This document shows positions 17,252 through 24,757 of a DNA stretch of 64,000 nucleotides, one piece after another. The notes under the pieces are model-generated. The model was not told where the DNA came from. It saw only the letters and a program-made list of their open reading frames with translations, and did not search any database. The position numbers and the translations under genes are program-made. Source of the DNA: Streptomyces spiramyceticus (GTDB lineage: Bacteria; Actinomycetota; Actinomycetes; Streptomycetales; Streptomycetaceae); NCBI RefSeq assembly GCF_028807635.1, contig NZ_JARBAX010000001.1, positions 4,513,501-4,577,500 of the forward strand. The letters are read 5' to 3'. The stretch's first letter is position 1; the number at the start of each line of letters is the position of its first letter.

Positions 17252-17782
17252 CTATCGCCAACCGTCGAGGGAGACTTCCGGGCCGCCGGCAAGATACCGA
17301 TGGAGGGCGCTGGCGGTGGTGTCCACAAACTCCTCGGGGATGGCGTCGGCGTCGATCCAGCGGACCTGGGAGTGCTTGCGGGGTTCGCGGTTCTCGGGTT
17401 CGCCGGTCCATTCGTGGGCGGCGAAGACGACCGTGAGGAAGCCGTTAGGGGCTTCGACGCCCCAGGCGCCGTGGATGACATGGGCCACCTTGAGGGCATC
17501 CGGCTTCACTGTGAGGCCGGTCTCCTCGTAGAGCTCGCGAACTGCGGTCTCGGTGACCGGCTCGCCCGGCTCGCTCTTGCCGACGGGGAGATCCCACATG
17601 CCCTGGGCGAACTTGGCGTTCTCGCTGCGCTGGAGGAGGACGACGCGGTTGGTGGCCTTGTCGTGAACGATGACCGCGGCGACCAGCAGGGTCATCGATT
17701 CGAGCGCCGACTTGAGGGCATTCGGCTGGTCGTCGGTCTGCTGGGTCACGGTGTTCCTTTCGTCGGACGGGTTGTCCGGCAT
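17252..17782 (-). CDS. Nudix hydrolase
   Basis: This 176-residue pyrophosphohydrolase carries a full Nudix box, GKSEPGEPVTETAVRELYEE followed by TGL, with the REXXEE-type metal-binding glutamates. LLVAAVIVHDKATNRVVLLQ starts the fold. It should hydrolyse a nucleoside diphosphate linked to another group; the substrate is unknown. ATG follows the TAA of the HTH/TPR gene after a single base, so the two are co-transcribed and coupled. Confidence 0.88.
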   Translation of the reverse strand: MPDNPSDERNTVTQQTDDQPNALKSALESMTLLVAAVIVHDKATNRVVLLQRSENAKFAQGMWDLPVGKSEPGEPVTETAVRELYEETGLTVKPDALKVAHVIHGAWGVEAPNGFLTVVFAAHEWTGEPENREPRKHSQVRWIDADAIPEEFVDTTASALHRYLAGGPEVSLDGWR

Positions 17783-17783
17783 G

Positions 17784-19139
17784 TTAGGCGAGGGCCTCGC
17801 GGGCGCGGCGGGCGAGATCGGCGGCGCCGGGTACTTTGCGCCGCTGGTAGACCGCGAGGGTGGAGCGGATCGAGGTGATCGCCTTGCGGGTGCGGTCTGA
17901 GGTCATGCCTTCCATGAGAACCAGGGCTTGGGCCCAGGCGGCGACGGCTTCGTCGGCGCGGGCCTGGGCGGCGAGGCTGTCGCCGAGGTCGGCGTGGGTG
18001 AGGGCGTGGACGCGTTTGTACTTTTCCGGGTCCCAGCGGGTGAGGGCATCCCGGTGCTGTTGCTCGGTGCCGATGTGGTCGGCGAGGTCGGTCAATGTGC
18101 GGGCGGTGTGGCTGGCCACGGTGCCGGCGGCGGGGCCGCTGACGCGGGAGTAGCTGGGCTGGGGGCCGTCGTCCCGTAGGAGGGCGTCTTCGGCAGCGAG
18201 GAGGGCGCGTGCGGCCGAGGGGTGCTCGTTGACGGCCGCGTAGGCGCGGGCTTGGGTGATGTGGTGGAGGGCTTCGGTCTGGCCGTCGATGTGGCCGGTG
18301 CCTTGAGCAAGGGCGGCTGCGGCGAGGTCGACGCAGTGGTGGGGCTGTTTGAGGCTGAGGGCCTGGTGGGCGAGGGCTCTCATCATCCAGGCGGCGTGGC
18401 CGTGGGGGTCGGCTTCGCAGGCGAGCTGGTAGCCGACCTGGTAGTAGCGCTGGGCGGCGCCCTCCTGGCCGAGGTCGTGGTGCTTCCATCCTGCAAGGTA
18501 GGCGAGTTCGGCGACCGCGCCGAAGGCTGCCCGGCGTAAGGCTTCGCTGGGGAAGCGGGCGCGGAGCATGGGTGCTGCGGTGTCGGCGAGGTACGCGGTG
18601 ACTGTGGTCAGGCCGTGGCCGCCGCCCAGGCGTTCGTCTGCGGCGCTGAAGGCCGTGGTGATCTGTCGTACGACGTCCACGTCCTCCACGCCGATCACGG
18701 ATGTGCCTGTGCGGGCGCGGAGCATGCGGGTGGTGGCCTCGTGGTCGTAGCCGAGCGGCATCGCGACGCCGGCCGTGGTGAAGGCCGCGATGGCGAGGAA
18801 GCGGCGGCGCTCGACGTCGGCGCGCCCGAGGTCGGTGACGGCGAGAACGGGGTCGGATTCCGCCAGCTCTTCGGCGTCGGCTGCGCGGAGGCCGATCTCG
18901 GTCTGGGTGATCGTGCGTCGCGCTCGGCGGGAAAGCGCCTCGGCGAGGTACTGGCCCACTCGCCCGGACGGCGCGCGGGTGCCGTTCACCCAGTGGGAGA
19001 TGGCCGACTTGTTGGTCTGGAGGATCTCGCCGTTCTCGGCGGCGATGCGCTGCACGTCCCTGGCGAGAGCCTCGTAGGTGCAGGCAACCGCGTCGATGAC
19101 CTCGCGCAGACGGGAGTTGGGTTCTCGCTGCGCCGCCAC
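17784..19139 (-). CDS. HTH/TPR regulator of the island
   Basis: This 451-residue protein has an N-terminal XRE-like helix-turn-helix (LREVIDAVACTYEALARDVQ to NKSAISHWVNGTRAPSG, residues 10-60). A linker and a long TPR-like helical region rich in Ala, Leu and His (about 150-440) follow. In actinomycetes such proteins sense a ligand or peptide and control adjacent genes. The GTG at 19139 is chosen because GGAGG lies five bases before it. It is divergent from the next cargo gene across a 223-bp gap and forms an operon with the Nudix gene. Confidence 0.75.
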   Translation of the reverse strand: MAAQREPNSRLREVIDAVACTYEALARDVQRIAAENGEILQTNKSAISHWVNGTRAPSGRVGQYLAEALSRRARRTITQTEIGLRAADAEELAESDPVLAVTDLGRADVERRRFLAIAAFTTAGVAMPLGYDHEATTRMLRARTGTSVIGVEDVDVVRQITTAFSAADERLGGGHGLTTVTAYLADTAAPMLRARFPSEALRRAAFGAVAELAYLAGWKHHDLGQEGAAQRYYQVGYQLACEADPHGHAAWMMRALAHQALSLKQPHHCVDLAAAALAQGTGHIDGQTEALHHITQARAYAAVNEHPSAARALLAAEDALLRDDGPQPSYSRVSGPAAGTVASHTARTLTDLADHIGTEQQHRDALTRWDPEKYKRVHALTHADLGDSLAAQARADEAVAAWAQALVLMEGMTSDRTRKAITSIRSTLAVYQRRKVPGAADLARRAREALA

Positions 19140-19362
19140 GATCGCCTCCACTCCGGAGCTGTAAACCGCGTATACCGCTTCAACTGCCTTCCACCGTACC
19201 CACTGTGCGTGACCGCCGGTTCACTTATCAGCAGCCGCCCGGAACGGCGCAACCGTGAACCAGGCTCCCCCTGGGTCCGGGCGGCTCCCCGAAGTTCCGT
19301 ACACCCACACCGGGGTCGGGCATTCCTGTGCCCGAATCCGGCCGAACAGAGACGGAGACACG

Positions 19363-20112
19363 GTGACCACCATCGACACCACGGCCATCACGGTCGAGCT
19401 GCCCGAGGCGTTCGACGCGCGCTGGAGCCGCCTGCCCGGCATCCAGGTCGACGGCCGGCGCATCACCATCGACCCGGCCGAGTACTTCTTCCGCTTCGAG
19501 TCGAACACCTGGCTCGTCGCCGACTGGGAGCTCGTCGAGGCCCAGCTCCTGGACGTGGCCGAGACGACCGAGAGCGCGGTCGAGCAGCTCGCGCTGGACT
19601 TCATCAAGCAGCACGGCGAGTCCACCGCAGACGCCGCTCGGGTGCTCAGCGTTGCGTACGAGGTGTACGCGTACCTCTTCCGCGACGAGCACCTGGCCGG
19701 TCTCGGCCTGCCGCAGATCACCGCCGAGCACCTGCGGATGCTCCGCGAGGCCGCCACGCTCATGGCGCTCAACAAGGTCGAGCTGGACGGGCACATCTCC
19801 AACGTCGGCCCGTGCTGGTTCTTCCCCGCCGCCACCTCCGTCGTCTTCGACCTGGACGACGAGATGGGCGGCATGCTCGACGAGGTCTACCACGGCGGCT
19901 GGTTCAACGAGCACCGCCGCATCGAGTCCATCAAGGCCCACGCCGCGCTCGGTGGACGGCTCGTGCACGGCTGCCAGTCCGTGCCGGACCAGACCGGCGG
20001 CGTCGTGGCGCCTTACGGTGCCTCGATGGCCAACTTCCGCGACGACCTGGCCGCGTTCAAGGCGGGCTGGATCGAGCAGGTCTACGCCCACCGCGTGAGC
20101 CCCGCCGCGTAA
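19363..20112 (+). CDS. Island protein of unknown function
   Basis: This 249-residue cytoplasmic protein is not recognised. It is acidic, with likely helices (residues 60-130) and a conserved-looking centre (LDGHISNVGPCWFFPAATSV, then FDLDDEMGGMLDEVYHGGWF). The GTG at 19363 follows GGAGA. It is the first of four rightward genes (unknown, phosphotransferase, methyltransferase, HAD) and may form their shared pathway. A hairpin at 20129-20161 separates it from the next gene and could reduce downstream expression. Confidence 0.7.
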   Translation: MTTIDTTAITVELPEAFDARWSRLPGIQVDGRRITIDPAEYFFRFESNTWLVADWELVEAQLLDVAETTESAVEQLALDFIKQHGESTADAARVLSVAYEVYAYLFRDEHLAGLGLPQITAEHLRMLREAATLMALNKVELDGHISNVGPCWFFPAATSVVFDLDDEMGGMLDEVYHGGWFNEHRRIESIKAHAALGGRLVHGCQSVPDQTGGVVAPYGASMANFRDDLAAFKAGWIEQVYAHRVSPAA

Positions 20113-20128
20113 CCCCACCGATCGGGCT

Positions 20129-20161
20129 CCGGGGCGGGCCGGCACCTCTTGCCCGCCCCGG
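20129..20161 (+). terminator. Hairpin between cargo genes (attenuator or partial terminator)
   Basis: An 11-bp perfect GC stem (CCGGGGCGGGC with GCCCGCCCCGG) and an 11-base loop lie 17 bp after a stop codon and 28 bp before the phosphotransferase. No T-run follows, so it may act as an attenuator or RNA stabiliser. Confidence 0.5.
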
Positions 20162-20189
20162 CACGCCTTCCACCTCACCGGAGCCCCTC

Positions 20190-21101
20190 ATGAACGCGAA
20201 TCCCAGCGCCGAACTCCTGGACAACCTGCTCACCTTGGCCGGCCAGGCCACCGCCGTGCGTGAGGAGGTACGCGTGTGGTCCATGTCCGGCGTCGAACGC
20301 GTGACCTTCACCGACGGCACCACGGCCATCTTCAAGTACGCCAAGAGGCCCTTCGACAGCGAGGACCAGGCCCTCCGCCTGGCTCACACACTCGGCGTCC
20401 CCGTCCCTCAGGTCCACGCCTCCGCCGTCCTTGACGGCTGGCTCGGCATGCTCATGGAAGACCTCGGCCCCGCCGTCCGCGAGGCCGACGACCTCGACGG
20501 CGTCGCCGCGGCCGTGGTCCTGCACGGCACCCGTACGGCTCCCGCCCTGCCCGTCCTCGACCAGGGACGGCTGGGCACGCTGCCGGCCCGGGCGCTGGAG
20601 CACCTGGACCAACTGCGTAAGGCCGAACGGTGGCAGGACGCGGACGACGTCGAGGACGCGCTCGACCGGATCGCCCAGGCCGCCGAGGCCCGCTCGGCCG
20701 GAGCGATGCTGGCGCCGTTCGGCTGGGTGCACTCCGAGTTCCACCCGACCAGCCTGCACATCGGCGAGCGCGACTGGCGGCTGCTGGACTTCGCCCGCGC
20801 CTTCACCGGTCCCGGCCTGCTCGACCTCGCCAGCTGGCACGGCACCGTCGAGCCCCCGCACCCCGTACGTCTGCGCGTCTTTCTGGAGCAGTACGTCACG
20901 GCTGGCGGCACCTCCGACGCCCTCGCCCCGCGCGGCGGGCTCATCGCGGAGAACTGGGCCCTGGGCTGGCACCGCATGTGGGCCGTCGAGTGGTTCATGG
21001 AGCAGTCCATCCGCTGGATCGACGACCCGGCCACCGACCCCGCCTACATCAAGGCCGTCCGCCGCCACCTCACCGACGTCCTCCACCTCCTGGAGATCTG
21101 A
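20190..21101 (+). CDS. Aminoglycoside-phosphotransferase-like kinase with altered active site
   Basis: This 303-residue protein has the APH/choline-kinase fold. TDGTTAIFKYAKRPF gives the ATP-binding Lys49, and GWVHSEFHPTSLHI stands where HGDLHPGN is expected; LLDFARAF gives the metal-binding Asp200. The catalytic Asp is replaced by Glu183 and the following Asn by Ser188, so activity may be changed or lost. It ends one base before the methyltransferase start, so the two are coupled. The substrate is unknown and resistance should not be assumed. Confidence 0.75.
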   Translation: MNANPSAELLDNLLTLAGQATAVREEVRVWSMSGVERVTFTDGTTAIFKYAKRPFDSEDQALRLAHTLGVPVPQVHASAVLDGWLGMLMEDLGPAVREADDLDGVAAAVVLHGTRTAPALPVLDQGRLGTLPARALEHLDQLRKAERWQDADDVEDALDRIAQAAEARSAGAMLAPFGWVHSEFHPTSLHIGERDWRLLDFARAFTGPGLLDLASWHGTVEPPHPVRLRVFLEQYVTAGGTSDALAPRGGLIAENWALGWHRMWAVEWFMEQSIRWIDDPATDPAYIKAVRRHLTDVLHLLEI

Positions 21102-21102
21102 C

Positions 21103-21795
21103 GTGCTGGCCCAGGCTTCCCCGTGGCACGTCCACGCCCTCCAGCGCACCGCCACCGCACTCGCCGAACCGCTGTCCGTACCCGCGCGAATGGAGTGGAC
21201 CACCCGGCCCGGCCAAGGACCCGGAGCCGACATCCTCGGCGTGGACCTGCGCGGCAAGCGGCTCCTGGAGCTCGGCTGCGGCCCCGGCCACAACGCCGCC
21301 CACCTCGCCACCCGCCACGGCGCACACGTCACCGGGGTCGACCTGGTCGGCCTCCAGGTCCGCCGCGCCCGCTCCCACTACGGGCGGCTGAACAACCTCA
21401 CCTTCGTTGTCGGCCACGCCCTGCACTACCTGCAAGCCTCCGACGAGCAGTTCGACGCGATCTACTCCGTTTTCGGCGCCGCAGGTCTCGTCGCCCCTGA
21501 GCTCCTGCTGCCCGCCATCGCCCAGCGCCTCACGCCCGGCCGGGTGCTCGCCTTCTCCGTTCCGCACCCGCAGCGCGGCGGCCGCAGCCCCTCCGGCGAC
21601 GACCGGCCTCGCCGCGACCATGTCACCCTCCCCGACCGCACGCGACTGCCCATCGCCCGCTGGGAGTTCGCCACCGAGCGCTGGGAGAAGCACCTCAGCC
21701 ACGCCGGCTTCTGGCTTACCTCGGCTCAGGAGTTCCACGACCCCCGCATGGGCCACTGGCCCACCACCCTGCTGATCCGCGGCCGCAAGCTCTGA
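21103..21795 (+). CDS. Class I SAM-dependent methyltransferase
   Basis: This 230-residue enzyme carries the SAM-binding motif LLELGCGPGHNAAHLA (motif I) and VTGVDLVGLQVRRA (the acidic residue that holds the ribose), then FDAIYSVFGAAGLV. It should transfer a methyl group from SAM to an unidentified substrate. The GTG at 21103 lies one base after the phosphotransferase stop. Together with the kinase-like and HAD genes it suggests a small tailoring pathway rather than DNA methylation; no target-recognition domain is present. Confidence 0.82.
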   Translation: MLAQASPWHVHALQRTATALAEPLSVPARMEWTTRPGQGPGADILGVDLRGKRLLELGCGPGHNAAHLATRHGAHVTGVDLVGLQVRRARSHYGRLNNLTFVVGHALHYLQASDEQFDAIYSVFGAAGLVAPELLLPAIAQRLTPGRVLAFSVPHPQRGGRSPSGDDRPRRDHVTLPDRTRLPIARWEFATERWEKHLSHAGFWLTSAQEFHDPRMGHWPTTLLIRGRKL

Positions 21796-21832
21796 CAGCC
21801 GCGCTCGCCCCGGCTCACCCCCTGGAGGACCG

Positions 21833-22378
21833 ATGCGTCCGCCCTACCTGCTCCTCGACATCGACGGCGTCCTCATACCCTTCCCCGCAGCCGACGGGAC
21901 CACCCCGGCCACACACGCACGCCACGACGTCGTCCCTACCGGCCGCAGCGCAGACAACCCCGTCACCGTCTGGCTCAACCCGGACCACGGTCACCTGCTG
22001 ATGGAGGTCATTCGTACCGGCCTGGTCACTCCCGTCTGGTGCACCAGCTGGCGCCAGGACGCCACCACCCTTATCGGCCCCCTCCTCGGCCTCCCGACCG
22101 TGCCGTATGTCGATCTCCCGCGTCCGCCGATCACCACTAGCCACCCGAACGGCTACCTGTGGAAGCGCGACCACGTCGACACCTGGCTCGGTGATGCACC
22201 CGCCGTCTGGATCGACGACGACTTCACCGGCCTCGATCACGAATGGGCAGTAGAGCGCGCCGCCAGGGGAACGGCGACCCTCCTCGTTCAGCCCGACCCC
22301 CACCTCGGGCTGCAGCCCGAGCACCTGACCGAGGTCACGACGTGGGTCTCGCAGTTACCCACAGCCCGCGTCGCCTGA
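21833..22378 (+). CDS. HAD-like hydrolase
   Basis: This 181-residue protein starts [14 protein letters not shown], the HAD nucleophile motif DxDG, with later [15 protein letters not shown] supplying the metal-binding acidic residues. It probably removes phosphate from a small molecule or nucleic acid end. CTGGAGGACCG precedes ATG. Codon 175 is TTA (22355-22357), so full translation needs the bldA leucine tRNA. A terminator follows at once, which makes this the last gene of the rightward cargo operon. Confidence 0.78.
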   Translation: MRPPYLLLDIDGVLIPFPAADGTTPATHARHDVVPTGRSADNPVTVWLNPDHGHLLMEVIRTGLVTPVWCTSWRQDATTLIGPLLGLPTVPYVDLPRPPITTSHPNGYLWKRDHVDTWLGDAPAVWIDDDFTGLDHEWAVERAARGTATLLVQPDPHLGLQPEHLTEVTTWVSQLPTARVA

Positions 22379-22383
22379 CGACC

Positions 22384-22416
22384 GATGCCCTCGCTGCCAC
22401 GGGCAGCGAGGGCATC
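22384..22416 (+). terminator. Terminator after the HAD gene
   Basis: A perfect 15-bp stem, GATGCCCTCGCTGCC with GGCAGCGAGGGCATC and a three-base loop, starts six bases after the stop codon. There is no long T-run, as is common in Streptomyces. Confidence 0.75.
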
Positions 22417-22687
22417 AGGGTGCGCTGTGGGTCCTGACTGGCTGGGCGCCGTTCAGTGAGCTCTTTCAGCGTGGCCGCCGATCAAGTGACTTGCGGCTGA
22501 GGACTTCAGCCGGCAGCTGCGCAGCTCAATTGCCACTCGGATGCTCAGATCGGACCATCAGGGGTGACATTTCGAGATAGGTGACACCTGATCTTGATGG
22601 TTGACACCACCCTGGGAAACGCCGGAGCCGTACCGGTTTTCTGCCGTGCCCGTTTTCGCTGCCCGCACGGCGCTAGCGTTGGGTCCC
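22417..22687. other. Gap before the broken kinase
   Basis: Most of this gap holds no recognised gene. Three TGACA-containing repeats (22563-22569, 22580-22588, 22599-22608) lie about 80-120 bp before the kinase start and may be an operator or the edge of a lost insertion sequence. Confidence 0.4.
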
Positions 22688-22950
22688 GTGATCGTATGGC
22701 TCAATGGCACCCACGGCGCAGGCAAGACGACGACCAGTGCACTCGTGCAGCAGCTGATCCCGGATTCACGGGTGTTCGACGCCGAGAAGGTCGGCGAGAC
22801 ACTCATGGACATCACGCCGGGGCTGCCCTGGACGGACAACTTCCAGCACTGGCCGCCCTGGCGGCCGCTCGTCGTCGAGACCGCCCGCCGCGTTCTCGAC
22901 CGGTGGCACTCTGGTGATGCCCTTGACTGTCCTGGTCGAGCAGTACTGGC
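22688..22950 (+). pseudogene. Truncated and frameshifted P-loop kinase-like ATPase
   Basis: GTG at 22688 opens IVWLNGTHGAGKTTTSALVQ, a Walker A NTPase, followed by FDAEKVGETLMDITPGLP and FQHWPPWRPLVVETARRVLD. At 22901 one extra base breaks the frame. The next frame continues with GGTLVMPLTVLVEQYWR, the expected sequence of this family. The homology stops at 22950, where integrase sequence begins. It is a dead gene with a deletion joint at its 3' side. Confidence 0.75.
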
Positions 22951-23161
22951 GCGTTCATCGCCGGCGGAGCGAGCGTCAAGCAGGTCCAGCTTGTCCTCGG
23001 GCACGCGTCCGCCGTCATCACGCTGCGGATCTACGCGCACTTGTGGCTGGGGGGAAGAAGACCGCACCCGGACCGTCATGGACGCCGTGCTCGGCGGCCT
23101 GCGGACCGGATGCGGACAGCTAGGCGACGCGACCCACGAAAGTGCAGGTCAGGCAGCCTAG
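22951..23161 (+). pseudogene. C-terminal fragment of a tyrosine site-specific integrase
   Basis: The stretch AGGASVKQVQLVLGHASAVI followed by TLRIYAHLW holds the LGHxS box and the catalytic Tyr of tyrosine recombinases. A slip in a run of six G (about 23051-23056) is then needed to reach EEDRTRTVMDAVLGGLRTGC, the usual tail. The N-terminal two thirds and the first catalytic Arg are absent. It ends three bases before the attachment repeat, as expected for the integrase of the island. Confidence 0.8.
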
Positions 23162-23163
23162 GG

Positions 23164-23187
23164 GGAGGTCAGGCCTTCTTCGTCTCC
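23164..23187 (+). repeat. Right attachment site inside the sodN 3' end
   Basis: This is the second copy of the 24-bp repeat. It contains the sodN stop codon (23169-23171) and its last five codons, so insertion leaves the protein unchanged. Confidence 0.85.
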
Positions 23188-23564
23188 CAGAAGATCGTGT
23201 CGATCCGGGCAATGAGCTCCAGTGCCTTCTCGCCCGTCTTCGGGTCCGTCGACGCCTTCGCCGACGACAGCGCCTTCAGGGCGTCGTTGACGAGCTGGTG
23301 CAGCTCCGGGTACTTCTCGAAGTGCGGGGGCTTGAAGTAGTCGCTCCACAGCACCGAAACGTGGTGCTTGGCAAGCTCCGCGCGCTGCTCCTTGATGACC
23401 GTGGCGCGCGCCTGGAAGTGCGCGTCGTCGTTGGCCTGCATCTTTTCCTGGACGGCCTTGACCGACTCGGCCTCAATGCGGGCCTGGGCGGGGTCGTACA
23501 CGCCGCAGGGCAGGTCGCAGTGTGCGCTGACCTTCACCTTGGGGGCAAACAGGCGGGAGAGCAT
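23169..23564 (-). CDS. sodN: Nickel superoxide dismutase
   Basis: This 131-residue precursor of cytoplasmic NiSOD converts superoxide to oxygen and hydrogen peroxide. The 14-residue leader MLSRLFAPKVKVSA is removed to expose His15. The nickel hook HCDLPCGVYDPAQ follows, with Cys16 and Cys20 as ligands (His1, Cys2 and Cys6 of the mature enzyme). The four-helix body is complete and ends FWETKKA. GGAAGG precedes the ATG. Synthesis in Streptomyces is nickel-dependent through Nur and the hexamer needs SodX, encoded divergently. The island attaches at its last codons, which removes its own 3' UTR. Confidence 0.96.
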   Translation of the reverse strand: MLSRLFAPKVKVSAHCDLPCGVYDPAQARIEAESVKAVQEKMQANDDAHFQARATVIKEQRAELAKHHVSVLWSDYFKPPHFEKYPELHQLVNDALKALSSAKASTDPKTGEKALELIARIDTIFWETKKA

Positions 23565-23707
23565 GTAAGAGCTTCCTTCCTCGTGATCGTCTTCTCAAGG
23601 GGGACATTACTCGGTGAGAGACGTGTTTTGACGGGTGCCCCCATGGGCTTAGGCCAAAAGTCCAGGGTCAGTATGAGACTGGTGGAGGATCGGACCGGAG
23701 GTGCCGG

Positions 23708-24133
23708 ATGGTGGATCAAGGGCGGGAGCCGACAGCGATGTTCGGGGTCGCCGAAGTGACGGGTCTTTCCATGGTGCCGACGCTGCTGCACCGGGATCAG
23801 TTGCTCGTGCATTACGGAGTGGAACTGCGGGCGGGTGATGTGGCCGTACTGCGGCATCCGTTGCAGCAGGATCTGCTCATCGTGAAGCGGCTGGTCGAGC
23901 GGCGCGACGGTGGCTGGTGGGTGCTCGGCGACAACCAGGACGCCGAGGTCACGGACAGCAGGGCGTTCGGCGTGGTGCCGGGCGAGCTGGTGCTGGGGCG
24001 GGTACGGGCGCGGTACCGGCCCATTGTGGCGGGGCGTCAGCGTTCGATCGGGGTGGTGGTCTCCTGGCTGGTGTCCGCCGTGCGGCCCGTGCTGAGCGAG
24101 CGCTCCGTCTCCAGGCGCTTGCGGGCGCGGTAG
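23708..24133 (+). CDS. sodX: NiSOD maturation protease SodX (S26 signal-peptidase-like)
   Basis: This 141-residue protease cuts the leader of SodN. It has the S26 serine motif TGLSMVPTL and the general-base Lys in DLLIVKRLVERRDG, then VLGDNQDAEVTDSR, the box that ends the catalytic core. The ATG at 23708 follows CGGAGGTG; ATG at 23738 is also in frame. No obvious signal anchor precedes the active site, which fits cytoplasmic action. Its last 97 bp overlap the convergent CGNR gene. Confidence 0.92.
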   Translation: MVDQGREPTAMFGVAEVTGLSMVPTLLHRDQLLVHYGVELRAGDVAVLRHPLQQDLLIVKRLVERRDGGWWVLGDNQDAEVTDSRAFGVVPGELVLGRVRARYRPIVAGRQRSIGVVVSWLVSAVRPVLSERSVSRRLRAR

Positions 24134-24666
24134 GCGGCGACGTTGGCCCGGGTCGCGCAGCGGTCGGAGCAGTAGCGGCGGGATCGGTTGGTCGAGGTGT
24201 CCAGGTAGGCGTTGCGGCACGGCGCTGCCTGGCACAGGCCGAGGCGGTCGGCGCCGTGCTCGGTGAGGTGGAAGGCGAGGCCCATCGAGGCGATGGCGGC
24301 GTAGCCGGCGGTCGCGTTGGAGGGGTGGTCGGCGAGGTGCATGTGCCAGTCGGGACGACCGTCCTCCTTGCGCATCTGGTGGCCGGAGATCTGCGGGCTG
24401 ACCGGGAATTCCATGAGAAGTGAATTCAGCAGGTCCACGGCGAGCGTTTCGTCCCCGCCGTCGGCCGCCTCGAAGATTGCGCGCAGACGGGCCCGTACCG
24501 AGCGGAAACGGGTGACATCCGCTTCGGTGGTACGGCGGGCTGCCGACGAATTGGCGCCGAAGAGCGCGCGGACCGCTTCCACCGAGGTGAGGGTGTCTTT
24601 ATTACGGGCCGGCTCCTCGCTGTTGACCAGGCGCACGGCGTAGTCCGAGTAATAGGCCAGTTCCAC
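24037..24666 (-). CDS. CGNR-type zinc-finger regulator
   Basis: This 209-residue protein has an N-terminal ABATE-like helical domain (MELAYYSDYAVRLVNSEEP) and ends with the CGNR zinc finger CQAAPCRNAYLDTSTNRSRR, then YCSDRCATRANVAAYRARKR. The family is thought to bind DNA and sense stress. Its last codons overlap the sodX end by 97 bp on the opposite strand, so the two transcripts can pair. It faces away from the methyltransferase across a short AT-rich gap. Confidence 0.86.
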   Translation of the reverse strand: MELAYYSDYAVRLVNSEEPARNKDTLTSVEAVRALFGANSSAARRTTEADVTRFRSVRARLRAIFEAADGGDETLAVDLLNSLLMEFPVSPQISGHQMRKEDGRPDWHMHLADHPSNATAGYAAIASMGLAFHLTEHGADRLGLCQAAPCRNAYLDTSTNRSRRYCSDRCATRANVAAYRARKRLETERSLSTGRTADTSQETTTPIER

Positions 24667-24757
24667 TTGTAGTCCTTACGAGGGCGGTCTAAGGTTTCGA
24701 GGTATTAGTGGGTAATAGCTGGTTGTACTTCGAGGGTATTACGGTGTGGAGGTTCCG

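Larger units (their letters stand above)
14751..23187. mobile_element. Integrative island inserted at the 3' end of sodN
   Basis: The 8.4-kb segment is bounded by perfect 24-bp direct repeats. The right repeat is the real sodN end and the left is a bare copy. A tyrosine-integrase C-terminal fragment ends three bases before the right repeat, the usual place for an integrase gene. Cargo includes a DUF5753 protein, ASCH, a membrane protein, Nudix, an HTH/TPR regulator, an unknown protein, a phosphotransferase, a methyltransferase, a HAD protein and a broken kinase. No replication or transfer genes are visible, and the integrase is truncated and frameshifted, so the island is probably fixed in place. 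Confidence 0.8.

Noticed and set aside
20190..21101. Aminoglycoside resistance gene
   Set aside because: The fold fits the APH superfamily but the catalytic motif is altered and no substrate evidence exists.
22563..22608. Ends of an insertion sequence suggested by TGACA repeats
   Set aside because: The copies are direct, not inverted, and no transposase fragment is present.
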